A DNA stretch of 64,000 bases from DATFTE01 sp963802575 (GTDB lineage: Bacteria; Acidobacteriota; Terriglobia; Terriglobales; Acidobacteriaceae), in NCBI GenBank assembly GCA_963802575.1, contig CAWDJF010000008.1, forward strand, positions 310,001 to 374,000, given 5' to 3'. This document shows, piece by piece, positions 52,366 through 62,699 of this stretch; the stretch's first letter is position 1, and the number at the start of each line of letters is the position of its first letter. The notes beneath the pieces are model-generated. The model did not search any database. It was not told the DNA's origin and was given only the letters and a program-made list of their open reading frames with translations. The position numbers and the translations under genes were made by a program.

Positions 52366-52995
52366 ATGTCCGCAAAACAGCTGTTGGCCGCTTTGATCGT
52401 GGTGTCAATTCTCGGCATGTCCGCGGCCGCGCAGACTAAAAATGAGCTTGCCGGAACCATCGGCAGAACCTTCATCCCCGATCAAACGCCTCCAGGAACC
52501 AATTTCTTCGACAACACCATTCATCAAGGCAAAGGCACTACTTTCGAAGTGGACTATGCCCGCCACATCTGGGGCAACGGGAATTTCCTGCAATTGTCGC
52601 TGGAGGTTCCAGTCCTGATTAATCCCGATGAAGACCTGAACTACGGCATCAACACCATTCCCGAGAGCTACAGCTCGGTTTTCGTGACTCCGGGCGCCAG
52701 ATTGAACGTTTTTGCGGACACGGCCGTGTCGCCCTGGGTGAGCTTTGGCGGAGGCTTTGGGCATTTCAAAGAGAGTGACACGCTGGTCTTCGGCGGAAAG
52801 AATCCTGGTTCCACTGGGACAACCACCGGCGTATTCCAATTCGGCGGCGGATTGGACGTCAGAGTGTGGCACTCAATCGGGATCCGAGGCGAGATCAGGG
52901 ACTTCAGTTCCGGCTTACCGCAATTGAACGTGACCACCAGCAACAGCCGGCAACGAAATCTGTACGTGGGTGGGGGCGTGGTCTGGCACTTCTAG
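52366..52995 (+). CDS. outer-membrane beta-barrel candidate
   Basis: 209 residues from ATG 52366 (GGAGGAAAG upstream). Signal peptide MSAKQLLAALIVVSILGMSAAAQ, then alternating hydrophobic strands ending in a Phe (GGGVVWHF), typical of outer-membrane barrels of about eight strands: FEVDYARHIW, LQLSLEVPVLI, SVFVTPGARLNVFA, WVSFGGGFGHF, VFQFGGGLDVRV, IGIRGEIRDF, NLYVGGGVVWHF. Barrel family not assigned. Confidence 0.8.
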   Translation: MSAKQLLAALIVVSILGMSAAAQTKNELAGTIGRTFIPDQTPPGTNFFDNTIHQGKGTTFEVDYARHIWGNGNFLQLSLEVPVLINPDEDLNYGINTIPESYSSVFVTPGARLNVFADTAVSPWVSFGGGFGHFKESDTLVFGGKNPGSTGTTTGVFQFGGGLDVRVWHSIGIRGEIRDFSSGLPQLNVTTSNSRQRNLYVGGGVVWHF

Positions 52996-52998
52996 CGT

Positions 52999-55172
52999 CT
53001 AGCGGCGAGTGGCTGCGGAAATTTCTTCGTAGATTTCAGGTAACCGGCCGGCGTCTTCCGATGATTCTCCGAAACGGGCGCGTTCGTAGCGGCGCGTGAA
53101 TTCCTCCACAGACTGGCGTATCGCCGGGTCCTCAATCGTCCTCACAAATTCAGATGGCGTCTGGCTCGGTGTCTTGCGCCAGCCTTGCTTGGCGACGAGG
53201 TGGGTCATGCGCTCGTACCAGATGGTCGAAGCCATCCGCGGAGATTTTTCCGGGTGCGCGGCCAACCGGCGCTGGTTGAGGAGCCGTAGCAGCCGGCGCC
53301 AATTCGCCACCAGCACCAGAATCAACGTCACCAGAATTCCGCCGAGGCTCCACGGGGTTGGAGAGTCGGAGACGGTATGTTGAACGCGTCGCGCCGAATT
53401 CAGTAGGGATTCGTAGTGGCGGCGGCCCCATCCTCGCAGATCGTCGAGCATGTGGCGGCCACGGCTAATAACTCCTTCACCCACCCGCTGCTGATGGCTG
53501 GCGTCGTAGTTGACTACCCACTCGCGCCAGAAAGACGCCATGGCATCGAAGTAGAGCATGGCGCGGCTCCAGCCGCTGTGGACCGCAATAGGAGCGGCGG
53601 GCGTGGGGTCGAAATCAACCCATCCGTAGCCAGGGAAATAGGCCTCGACCCAAGAGTGAGCGTTGCTGGCGCGGACAACGTATTGCGAAGTGAGGTCGTT
53701 GAACTCGCCCGTGCGAAAACCGTTCACGACACGGGATGGAATTCGCAGCGAGCGGAGCATCACCGCCATGGAAGAGGCGAAGTACTCGCAGTGACCTTGT
53801 TTGCGCTCGAAGAGAAAATTCGCCAGGGGATCGTGAGGCAGAATGCGCGGAAGCGTGAGGGTGTAACCGAAATTGTTGCGCAGGTAGAACTCGATGGCCG
53901 CAGCCTTATCGTAATTATTTTCGGCGCCACGCGTGATGGATTCCGCCAGGCGTGGGATACGGGCGTCGAGCGGCGGCACCTGTAGATAACTCAGGGAAAT
54001 CTCGGCAGGATACTCGGAACTGGCGCGGCGAAGTTCGGCGGCTTTGGGATTCGCCAAAAGCGAAGTCGCGGAGTAGCTACTCACCGGATGTTCCGGATCC
54101 ATATTCGACACCGCGCCACCGCTGTCCAGGGAAATCATTCGGTAATTCCCCTCAAGAAAGCGAGGGTTCGGGGCAAGGAAAAACACCGATGATCCCACCG
54201 GCTCCATCAGTACGCGATAGTGAATGGGATGAACCTGGCGTGGAGCCTCCGGGCGTCGAGACGAAAGCGAGAGGTCAAATCCGCCATCGGGACGCCGCGG
54301 CACGATCACTTTGTCGTAGGAATTTTTCCAGGTCCTTCCGTCAAACGGTTCAAGGTTACGCCGCGCCACTTCAGATCAAAAGATCCCTTTTTGTCGTCGT
54401 CAATCTGAATGTGCATGACGACAGAGTTCGACTGCTGGATTTGCCCGATGCGGCCGAGGTCCACACTATCGCTGAATCCCGTGCTCAATTCGCGGTTGGG
54501 AGAATATCCGCTCAAATAGCCTGCCGAGATTCGAGGCAATAGAAAAAAGATTGCGCCTCCGCCCAGCAAAATAAACAGCACCAGCACCGGAGAAGCGCCT
54601 GCTAGCGAGAACGCCATGTGCCGGTACGCAAGTTGGTCGCGGGACTCGCGCGATGAGGCGGTCGCTTTGTGCGAGGCGTGCGCCATTTCCATCAGCATCA
54701 CCGTGACCACGGCGGTCAACATGAAAGCCGCGAAGGCTAGCAGGAACACGCTATCAACGGTGAGTACGGCCGCGGCCAGCACCATGAGGAAGGCGATGAT
54801 GGCGAGGAAATAACGATCGCGGTCGCGGTAGGCGGAGTACAAACGCACGACCATGACGAACAGAACGAGGTGAACAGTCGCGTTTAAAAAAGCGCCAGAG
54901 ATCAGGAAATAGTCGACAAGATAAAACGCCACGTACCCCAGGGTGAGCAACGTCGTCCAGCGATCCGAGATGAGCAACGTCCGCCGCTTCACGATTAAGT
55001 AGCCGCGAAACAGAAGCGCCGCGCCGACTACGACCACGGTGGGGAAATCCAATCCGCCGGTGGAAGCCAGAGTTCCAAATCCCGTGAGCACGAGCAAATA
55101 AAGCGACAGCTCGAGATAACGATCGATCGCCTTTGGCAGCGGTACGGTCCAGGGATGAGCTTCAGACGGCAT
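52999..55172 (-). pseudogene. transglutaminase-like TgpA-family membrane protein, frameshifted
   Basis: Two open frames join into one TgpA-type gene. The first (55172-54306) has seven or so membrane helices. The second (54369-52999) contains the transglutaminase core with Cys in QGHCEYFASSMAVMLRS, His in ASNAHSWVEAYFP and Asp in VDFDPTP. They meet near 54343: WRGVTLNR|FDGRTWKN is continuous if one T is restored in CGTTT-GAC. So one base is missing. The family acts in the periplasm or membrane; function unclear. Ends 3 bases from the convergent barrel gene. Confidence 0.8.
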
Positions 55173-55298
55173 GGGAATGCTCTATTGTTCGCGATTGCGG
55201 CTGGGAAGGGAAGAGCAGAGTGGGAATCGCGTGGTACCGGAAGTCACACGACAACCCGGCGCGGCCGTTGCGTCGCGCGCAGATGCTAGAATGAATTT

Positions 55299-55406
55299 GG
55301 TCAGGCATCGGTCCCGCGCGACGCGTTCCCGCCAACCCCGCCAGGTCCGGAAGGAAGCAACGGTAACGGGCTCTTGCGTGTGCAGTGGGTCGCCGGTGCC
55401 TGGCTT
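55299..55406 (+). ncRNA. ffs: 4.5S/small SRP RNA
   Basis: The apical domain signature AGGTCCGGAAGGAAGCA followed by ACGGTAACGG (about 55344-55375) is the conserved SRP RNA loop that binds Ffh. Flanks GGTCAGGCATCGG and CCGGTGCCTGGC pair to close the hairpin. Edges are set by this base-pairing and are approximate. It is followed by a T-rich stretch and by fabH. Its partner FtsY is encoded at 37459. Confidence 0.95.
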
Positions 55407-55480
55407 ATTTGTTTCGATTTCGGTTAGACATTCTTCTCTCAATCCTTCAAAATACTGAGTTTCATCCACAGGAGAACTCA

Positions 55481-56479
55481 TTGAGCAAGCTTATTCGCGC
55501 TAAGATCAGCGCCCTTGGTACCTATGTTCCGCCTCGCCTGCTGACCAACGCCGACCTCGAAAAGATGGTGGAAACCACGGACCAGTGGATCATCGATCGG
55601 ACTGGTATCCGCGAGAGGCATGTGGTGGACAAAGGCGTTGCGACCAGCGATCTCGCGACCGAAGCGGCTAAGAATGCACTCAAAGAGCGGGGCCTGATCC
55701 CTGCGGATATCGAAGCCCTTATCGTGGCCACCGTGACGCCCGACATGTTCTTCCCTTCGACCGCGTGCCTGGTGCAGCACAAGCTGGGAGCCAAAGGCAT
55801 CTGGGGATTCGATCTATCGGCGGCGTGCTCGGCGTTTGTGTACGCGCTGCAGACGGGAGCGCAATTCATCTCGACCGGTGCCCACAAGAAGGTGATGGTG
55901 ATTGGGGCTGACGTGATGTCCTCGATCATCGATTACACCGACCGCGCAACCTGTGTCATTTTCGGGGACGGTGCGGGAGCGGTGATTCTGGAGCCATCCG
56001 AAGACGATTCACTTGGAATGCTCGACTACCTGCACGAAATTGACGGTTCGGGTGGATGCTCTTTGTATATGCCCGGCGGCGGAAGTCTGAATCCCTCGAC
56101 GCATGAAACTGTCGATAAGAAGATGCACTACGTCCATCAGGACGGAGGAGCGGTCTTCAAATATGCAGTGAAAAAGATGGCCGAGCTGTGTGAAAGGATT
56201 CTCGAGCGCAACGGACTTAAGGGCAGCGACATCACGGCATTCATCCCGCATCAGGCGAACAAGCGCATCATCACGGCGACGGCAGAACGCCTGGGAATGC
56301 CCATGGAAAGCGTGGTCATCAATATCGACCGCTTTGGAAATACGACCGCAGGAACCATTCCGCTTGCGATGCAGACGGCACGGGCGGAAGGCAAGCTGAA
56401 GAAGGGTGATTTGGTCTTGCTCGCCTCGGTGGGAGCCGGATTCACAGTTGGCGCTGCTCTGCTGCGCTGGGCCTACTAA
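55481..56479 (+). CDS. fabH: beta-ketoacyl-ACP synthase III
   Basis: 332 residues from TTG 55481, chosen because GGAGAACTCA precedes it and the product starts MSKLIRAKISALGTYVP. Catalytic triad: Cys about 116 (DLSAACSAFVYALQTG), His about 256 (IPHQANKRI), Asn about 286 (RFGNTTAG). Condenses acetyl-CoA with malonyl-ACP to start fatty-acid synthesis. Upstream is the SRP RNA. Confidence 0.96.
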   Translation: MSKLIRAKISALGTYVPPRLLTNADLEKMVETTDQWIIDRTGIRERHVVDKGVATSDLATEAAKNALKERGLIPADIEALIVATVTPDMFFPSTACLVQHKLGAKGIWGFDLSAACSAFVYALQTGAQFISTGAHKKVMVIGADVMSSIIDYTDRATCVIFGDGAGAVILEPSEDDSLGMLDYLHEIDGSGGCSLYMPGGGSLNPSTHETVDKKMHYVHQDGGAVFKYAVKKMAELCERILERNGLKGSDITAFIPHQANKRIITATAERLGMPMESVVINIDRFGNTTAGTIPLAMQTARAEGKLKKGDLVLLASVGAGFTVGAALLRWAY

Positions 56480-56482
56480 GTT

Positions 56483-56803
56483 GTGGCGATGAAGGCGGAG
56501 CCCTGGAACCCGGACACCGATGGCCCGATTTCAGAGAAAGCGTTGCGGCGGAAGTTGGAGCGCTTGGGGTACGACGTAACGCGCTACATTTATCCGCCGG
56601 GAACATCTTATCCAGCCCACACTCACGTGGTCGACAAGATGGACGCTGTAGTTTCCGGAGAGTTCCGAATCACAATCGGTAGAGAGGCGATCGTCTTAGG
56701 TCCGGGCGACGCCTTGCATGTGCCCAAGGGCGTTTCTCACAGCGCCGAGGTGGTGGGCGAGACTTCGGTAATCAGTCTGGACGGCGTGAAACTCCGCGAC
56801 TAA
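56483..56803 (+). CDS. cupin-domain protein
   Basis: About 104-106 residues; ATG 56489 or GTG 56483 start. Single cupin with PAHTHVVDKMDAVVSGEFRI (HxH) and GDALHVPKGVSHSAEVVG. Metal-binding beta-barrel of unknown substrate. It starts 4 bases after fabH and may be co-expressed. Confidence 0.85.
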   Translation: MAMKAEPWNPDTDGPISEKALRRKLERLGYDVTRYIYPPGTSYPAHTHVVDKMDAVVSGEFRITIGREAIVLGPGDALHVPKGVSHSAEVVGETSVISLDGVKLRD

Positions 56804-56936
56804 CGCGGCATTCGAGACATCCGAGTTACCTTAGTAACTGGTCCGCGTCGTTTCGACCACAACGCCAAACTTGTGCAAATCTCTGCACCTGCGAAAGCGG
56901 ATTCCGCCGGAAATCCGATGTTTACACCCAACAAAT

Positions 56937-56954
56937 TTGGTATGGCGGTTGCTT
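56937..56954 (+). promoter_or_regulatory. candidate sigma-54 promoter
   Basis: TTGGTATGGCGGTTGCTT has GG (56939-56940), 10 bases and GC (56951-56952) with TTGC, close to the consensus. A start near 56964 gives a 40-base leader to the gene at 57004. Confidence 0.55.
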
Positions 56955-57003
56955 CTTACAGTGATGGAACCAGTTCTCTGGGATCGAACGGGAGGTAGGT
57001 GCG

Positions 57004-57312
57004 ATGAAAGTAACACTCAGTATTCTGTTCATGCTCTGCGCCAGCGCTGCGTTTGGGCAGGCGGGAGGTGGCGCTCTGAGCGCCCAGCCCGTCGTGCTTC
57101 AAATGCCGAGTCATGTGGAACACGCATCTTATACGCCCTTGGGGCAGGAACAATATCTCGCGGAAAAGTCGACTTACACCTTCGGCCACGGCGAACGGCC
57201 GCTGTGGGAGGTGGCTCCGGTGAAGACGGAAGTGCCTCTTGGCGATGTAGCTCGCGCTTTGCGCGAAGAGCACCTCAAAGCCCGCAAAGCTGAATTCTTC
57301 CGCGAGAACTAG
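57004..57312 (+). CDS. small secreted protein of unknown function
   Basis: 102 residues. Signal peptide MKVTLSILFMLCASAAFGQ; mature part with VLQMPSHVEHASYTPLGQEQYLAEKSTYTFGHGERPLWEVAPVKTEVPLGDVARALREEHLKARKAEFFREN. GGGAGGT 9 bases before ATG. No family recognised. Driven by a strong sigma-54 candidate promoter. Confidence 0.75.
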   Translation: MKVTLSILFMLCASAAFGQAGGGALSAQPVVLQMPSHVEHASYTPLGQEQYLAEKSTYTFGHGERPLWEVAPVKTEVPLGDVARALREEHLKARKAEFFREN

Positions 57313-57317
57313 CGCGA

Positions 57318-59330
57318 TTAGCCGTTGCTCTTCGGTTGGTCGTAAGCCTTCTGCAGATATTTCCGCGCTTCCTCGAGCGCGCCCTGCGTGTTGTCGTTAG
57401 TCTGCAAGGCCTGGCGGTATTCGTTGGTGGCACGCTCACGCTGGCCCGTAAGATCAAAAATCTTCCCTAACTGGATGTGGCTCCAAACTTCCGTCCATCG
57501 CGGCTCTCCGTCTCCATTCAAAGACTCGCGGTAAGCGTTGGCGGCGGCCTGGTAGTTCTTCTGCGCGAAGAACACCTCGGCCACGCGATAGTGCGCCAGC
57601 GAACTGTTCTTGTTGACCTCGAGTGCTTTGTTGTACTCGGTAAGGGCTCCTGCCATGTCACCCTGCTGCACCAGCGCTTGTCCTCGCATAATGGAGGCGC
57701 GCAGCTTGATCTCGGTCGAATTCTTCAGCACCCGGTTCTCTGGATCAATAAGCACTCGCCGCGGCTTGCCGAAAGTTTCGATGGAGAATGGAGAGTTGGT
57801 GCCGACGACGTCGATCCTCTTGATCTCGGTTTTGCCGTCGGTATCGATCTTCAGTTGGACCGGCATACGGAAAAGATCGAGATCCTGAGAAATCTCTCCC
57901 ACCACGCGGAAGCCCTTATTATTTCCAAGCCGGTAGACGGTGTATTTCGATTTGAATTCCGGAGCGCCCGTCGAGTCGAGCCATTGGGAGAAGAACCAGG
58001 TCAACTGATCGCCGTAATTTTTCTCGCAGATCGCTTTGAAGTCGTCGAGGGTTGCGGACTTCCCCGCGTACTGCGTGGCGAAAGTCCGCATGGTGCTATT
58101 GAACTTGGCGTCACCCAATACCCAGCGCAGCATGTGCAGAATCATTGCGCCTTTGTCGGTGACTAGCGACTGAAACTCGGGAGAGAAAATGTCGAGTTTG
58201 CCGGCGCTCGAGAGCGGCACCGTGTCGTAGGCGAGAGCGCCGACCGACATATCTTTTACGGCTTCTTCGAGTCCGGCCGATCCGGCGGCATTTTCCACGT
58301 AAAGGGCTTCTGAGTAGCGGGCGAATCCGTCGGTAATCCACCAGTCATCTCGCGAAGCGGCGCTGACGGAGACACCCCACCACTGATGAGCGATCGTGTT
58401 TGCGAGCAGGCGGTAGTTGATTTTTTCGGTGATGCCGCGGCTGGCGAGAATGGCCATCTCGGGCGCGTACGCCGAAGGCACGGTGTCATCGGGAATCTCG
58501 ACGATCTTCAGCGTGGTCGACGGAGCTGATCCGTAGAGGGTCACGTAGTAAGTGAATTCCTTGACCGCAGTTTCTGCGTAGGCGGCGCCCTGATTCTGAT
58601 GCGTGGGCTGAAAGAAGACGTGCAAGTCCACGCCCGCTTCGTCACTCTTGAACTCCTGAAACTGTCCGGCGATGATCGTTCCGGGAAAGCTTGGCTTATC
58701 CCAGGTGAAGCTGAAGGTCTTGAGCGCCGCGCCTCCGGCGGTGCCTTTCTTTGCTGGAGTGTTTGTGACCGTCCCCTTGCCGCTACCAATGACCACCAGG
58801 TGAGCGGGGACGGAGATGTTCATGGTTGCGGTAAAGCGATTCAAGCCGTAGCCGTTCACCGGGAACCAGCGTCCGGCATAGAGAAGATAGCTGGTGTCAT
58901 CGGTGATGGAAGCGAGCTTGAGTCCCTGCACGGGGCTGTCGTCTCCGGAGTCGAGTTGTCCTTCATAGTCGAAGGTCAGCGACGTGGAAGCATCCTTCGC
59001 TAAGCCGTTGGGCAAGGGCACTCGCACCGTGGAGTCGGCAGTGACGCGCTCGGCGTTCAGCGGCTTTCCCTTGTCGTCGACCACCTTGGTGACCCGCAAA
59101 GCGTTGTGAAGTTCAAAACTGGCGACGCTCAGATTCTCCAGAGCGGTGAATGTGACCTTGGCATGTGCGGTGATGCTGTGCGAGTGCGGCGTGAGTTCCG
59201 CGTCGATCTGATAGTTGTCGACGCGCAGACGAAGCTTGTCGGCGGCCAGGGCCGGAAGCGCAATAAAAATGAAAAGGAATGCAAGGCAGAGTATGACGAC
59301 CCGACGCTCGCGCCGAGATTGAAAGAGCAT
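57318..59330 (-). CDS. M1-peptidase-like protein without catalytic residues, with TPRs
   Basis: 670 residues from ATG 59330 (GGAGACG upstream). Signal peptide, an N-terminal M1-type beta domain (about 30-240), then the catalytic-fold region. The zinc motif HExxH is replaced by NTIAH: Asn311 and Thr312 stand where His and Glu belong, with His315 kept. The third ligand Glu, 19 residues later, is Asp334 in WITDGFARY (usual NEGFA). So a zinc peptidase is not expected. The C-terminus (about 560-670) carries three TPRs (ALTEYNKALEVNKNSSLAHYRVAEVFFAQKNYQAAANAY...). Probably a periplasmic scaffold or binding protein. Confidence 0.82.
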   Translation of the reverse strand: MLFQSRRERRVVILCLAFLFIFIALPALAADKLRLRVDNYQIDAELTPHSHSITAHAKVTFTALENLSVASFELHNALRVTKVVDDKGKPLNAERVTADSTVRVPLPNGLAKDASTSLTFDYEGQLDSGDDSPVQGLKLASITDDTSYLLYAGRWFPVNGYGLNRFTATMNISVPAHLVVIGSGKGTVTNTPAKKGTAGGAALKTFSFTWDKPSFPGTIIAGQFQEFKSDEAGVDLHVFFQPTHQNQGAAYAETAVKEFTYYVTLYGSAPSTTLKIVEIPDDTVPSAYAPEMAILASRGITEKINYRLLANTIAHQWWGVSVSAASRDDWWITDGFARYSEALYVENAAGSAGLEEAVKDMSVGALAYDTVPLSSAGKLDIFSPEFQSLVTDKGAMILHMLRWVLGDAKFNSTMRTFATQYAGKSATLDDFKAICEKNYGDQLTWFFSQWLDSTGAPEFKSKYTVYRLGNNKGFRVVGEISQDLDLFRMPVQLKIDTDGKTEIKRIDVVGTNSPFSIETFGKPRRVLIDPENRVLKNSTEIKLRASIMRGQALVQQGDMAGALTEYNKALEVNKNSSLAHYRVAEVFFAQKNYQAAANAYRESLNGDGEPRWTEVWSHIQLGKIFDLTGQRERATNEYRQALQTNDNTQGALEEARKYLQKAYDQPKSNG

Positions 59331-59451
59331 CAAAAAACGTCTCCTGGACTCCCGATGGACTCTATGATGAAGATTGTTACGCAAAAGATGCTGCAAGGAC
59401 AAGGTTTAGACAAATTCTTGACCCGAATAGGAACTACCCCACCAGGCAAAA

Positions 59452-60660
59452 TCATCGCGCGACGCGCTCCCCGGCGCGGTGCAGTTGGGCGAGAACGGCC
59501 TCCGCAGCCCGTTCTGCGGGATGAAGATGATCGCGATCAGGACCGCGAAGCAGGCTTTTTACCCGGGTGAGGCCTTCGATCATCTTGTCGCGAGCCGGAC
59601 CGAAGGGCAGCACTTCGCCGAGTCGGGCGACGACCTTTTCCGCAGTGAAGTTCTGTTGGACTAACTCAGGGACGATCTCTCCTCCGGCAATCAGGTTGAC
59701 CATTGCGAAATAAGGAACCTTGATGCGCGGCTTGCCCAGCACGTACGTCAGTGTCGAAACGCGGTAGACCATAACAAAGGGCGTCGACATCATGGCAGCT
59801 TCGACCGTGGCCGTGCCGCTGGCGATGATGCCACCGCGCGAGTGGGCGAGAGCTGCAAGAGCGTCGTCTACCAGGCGAATGGGCAGGGGACGAGCAATCA
59901 GACTTTTCAAGAACGCGCGATCGAGAGTCGGCGCGACCGGAAGCAGAAACTCGTAGCTCCATCCCAGGTTCTTCGCCGACTCCAGAATCGTCGGCAGGTT
60001 CATGCGGACTTCTTTTACGCGGCTGCCTGGCATGAGGGTGATCCATGGCTTCGCCTCGTCCAGTTGATTTTCGCGAGCGAAGTCAGCGCGCTGGATGATG
60101 GGCGAGGGAAGGTCGGCGAGAGGATGTCCGACGAACGTGGCATCGACTCCGCGCTCGCGATAGAACTGCTCTTCGAACGGGAAGATCACCAGCGCTTTGT
60201 CGACATACTTGCGGAGAAGCTTGACGCGTCCCTGCCGCCACGCCCAGAACTGCGGGCAGACGTAGTAGACGACGGGAATGCCGCGCTTCTTCATCTGCCG
60301 CGCCACTCGCCAGTTGAATGCGGGAGAGTCGATCACGATGGCGAGATCGGGACGGCGGCGGTCGGCCTCGGCGATCAGGTGATGGAACAATCCATAAATC
60401 TTGGGAAGGTGGCTGAGGATTTCAGAGATGCCGACGACGGCGAGGTCTTTGGTGTCGACGACCGTGTCGCATCCCGCGGCGCGCATGCGCTCGCCCCCTA
60501 CGCCGAAGAAGTCGAGCGAGGGGTCGTGGCGGCGCAGCGCCTGGATGAGCTGTGCCCCATACATTTCTCCCGAAGCCTCTCCGGCGGAGATGAGGATGCG
60601 CACCGGGGTATTGTAATGGTTCTCCACTAGCCCGCGTTCTATGCGGGTGAACGGATGCAT
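59452..60660 (-). CDS. lpxB: lipid-A-disaccharide synthase
   Basis: 402 residues (start uncertain; GTG about 60603 at VRILISAGEASG is also likely). GT-B family with ILISAGEASGEMYGAQLIQAL, FFGVGGERMRAAGC, VYYVCPQFWAWRQGRVKLL, LMPGSRVKEV and AIIASGTATVEAAMM motifs. Joins lipid X with UDP-2,3-diacylglucosamine. It lies next to an MsbA-type ABC exporter, both for lipid A, confirming a Gram-negative envelope. Confidence 0.95.
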   Translation of the reverse strand: MHPFTRIERGLVENHYNTPVRILISAGEASGEMYGAQLIQALRRHDPSLDFFGVGGERMRAAGCDTVVDTKDLAVVGISEILSHLPKIYGLFHHLIAEADRRRPDLAIVIDSPAFNWRVARQMKKRGIPVVYYVCPQFWAWRQGRVKLLRKYVDKALVIFPFEEQFYRERGVDATFVGHPLADLPSPIIQRADFARENQLDEAKPWITLMPGSRVKEVRMNLPTILESAKNLGWSYEFLLPVAPTLDRAFLKSLIARPLPIRLVDDALAALAHSRGGIIASGTATVEAAMMSTPFVMVYRVSTLTYVLGKPRIKVPYFAMVNLIAGGEIVPELVQQNFTAEKVVARLGEVLPFGPARDKMIEGLTRVKSLLRGPDRDHLHPAERAAEAVLAQLHRAGERVAR

Positions 60661-60693
60661 AAGGCGTTTGGAGAACTTCTCGTCGTGGCCGCG

Positions 60694-62602
60694 CTAGTCA
60701 TCCGCGCTGGCAGTGGTTTGCGGAACTCCGGTGGGCACTTCCTGGTCTTTGTATTGCAGTTGGTAGAGCTTGTAGTAGATGCCGCGGTTGGCGAGTAACT
60801 GCTGGTGGGTGCCCATCTCGCGGACCTGGCCTTTGTGCATGACGATGATCTTGTCGGCGCGCTGTACCGTCGAGAGGCGGTGGGCGATGATCACCGAGGT
60901 GCGTCCTTCGACCATGCGGTCGAGCGCGGCGCGCACGCGGAATTCGGTTTCGGTGTCGACGCTCGAGGTAGCTTCGTCGAGGATGAGAATCTTGGGATTG
61001 TGAGCGAGCGCGCGAGCGAATGAGATGAGCTGCTTCTGTCCCGTCGAGAGCGTGCTGCCGCGCTCGTGCACTTCTTCTTTGAATCCCTTGGGCAGGCTGC
61101 GGATGAAGTCTGCGAGGTTCACGTCTTCGGCGGCTTTTTCTACGTCTTCATCTTCAATCCACTTGGTGCCCAGGCGGATGTTGCCTTCGACCGTGCCGGT
61201 GAAGAGGAACGGGTCCTGCAAGACGACTCCGAAGCGGCGGCGGAGATCGTCGAGGTCCATGTCTTTGAGGTCGACGCCGTCCATCTTGATGGCGCCTTTC
61301 TGCACGTCGTAGAAGCGCATGAGCAGGGAGATGATGGTGGTCTTGCCCGCGCCGGTGTGGCCGACGATGGCGACGGTTTCTCCCGGGCTCGATGGTGAAG
61401 TTGACGTCGCGGAGAACCCAGTCGGGGCCCGCAGGGTTTTGCTCTTCGGCGCGGCTGGAGTCGTCCATCCCGACGTGTCCATCTCGATAGGAAAACCAAA
61501 CGTGATCGAAGTCGATGCGACCGGGGCCTTCAGGCTTCTTCGTCACTGCCGGAGAAGTGATCTCTACTGGCGCATCGAGCAGTTTGAAGACGCGCTCGCT
61601 CGAAGCCATCGCGGACTGCAGGATGTTGTATTTCTCGCTGAAGTCCTGAATAGGACGGAAAAAGCGCTGTGCGTACTGAATGAAGGCGGCCAAGACCCCG
61701 ATGCTGGTGGTATGGCGGATGACGTCGTTGCCTCCATACCAGATCACGCAGGCAATGGCAGTCGCCGACAGCACTTCGACCACAGGGTAATAAACTGCGT
61801 GTGCCATGATCGCGTCTTTGAACGCGTCCATGTGAGTCTCGTTGACTTTGGAGAATTCGTCGTAGGCACGCTTCTCGCGGTTGAACAGTTGCAGCACCAC
61901 CATGCCGCTCACGTGTTCTTGCAAATATGCATTGATGCGCGCGATGGCCACGCGAATGCGGCGGTAGGAGTCACGAACCTTGTCGCGAAAGATCTTGGTG
62001 GCGTAAATGATCAGCGGCATGACCGCGAATGTGATCAGCGCCAGCTTGGTGTTCATCTTCAGCATGATGGCGATGATTCCGGCGAGAACGAAGACATCTT
62101 CAAAGATCGAGACTACGCCGGAGGTGAACATTTCGTTCAGGGCGTCGACATCGGTAGTGACGCGCGTGACCAGGCGTCCTACGGGGTTTTTATCGTAAAA
62201 GCCGACGTGCAGCCGTTGCAGATGGCGGAAGATCTGGCTGCGAAGGTCGAACATGACTTTCTGGCCGGCCCACTGCATGAAGTAGGTCTGCAGGTATTCG
62301 AGCAGGAAACTGAAGAGCATGAGTCCGACGTAGAGGGCGGCGATCTGCGCGATGCCGACCAGTGCGTCGCTGCTGAGGAAACGGTCGAGAGGGGTGTGCA
62401 GGCCTTTGACAGGAGCAAGGTAGCGATCGATGACGAGGCGGGTCAGGTAAGGGCCGAGGACGTCGGCGCCAACTTTCAGGAAGATGGCGGCCAAGGCAAT
62501 CGACGTCTGCCACTTGTAGGGCTTCAAATACCGAAGCAACCGCTTCATAAGGCGGCTGTCGTAGGCTTTTCCGAGTACTTCCTCTTCCTGGTGGGCGGCC
62601 AT
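60694..62602 (-). pseudogene. msbA: MsbA-type ABC exporter, frameshifted
   Basis: The N-terminal six-helix membrane domain (62602 to about 61390, MAAHQEEEVLGKAYDSRLMKRLLRYLKPYKW...) and the ATPase domain (from about 61400 to 60694) are in different frames. They join at GPDWVLRDVNFTIEPG|ETVAIVGHTGAGKTTI if one extra C in TTCTCCCGGGCTC near 61383 is removed. ATPase motifs are complete: Walker A GHTGAGKTT, signature STGQKQL, Walker B ILILDEATSSVD and switch His. Half-size exporter for lipid A; genomic neighbour lpxB. Could be broken or a sequence error. Confidence 0.82.
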
Positions 62603-62699
62603 TCGTCAGCTAAAAGATTACCTTAAATAGATGGGGATGGAAGCGCGGAGGATGGAAAAGGTTTAAGGATGGGACAGGCGCCCAAAGGCAACGCCGCTA

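Noticed and set aside
58380..58410. Read error in the M1 zinc motif
   Set aside because: Three separate positions (Asn311, Thr312 and Asp334) differ and all codons are in frame, so a single error cannot explain them.
61319..62626. 435-residue plus-strand frame
   Set aside because: Antisense to the MsbA-type exporter; the exporter frame holds all the motifs.
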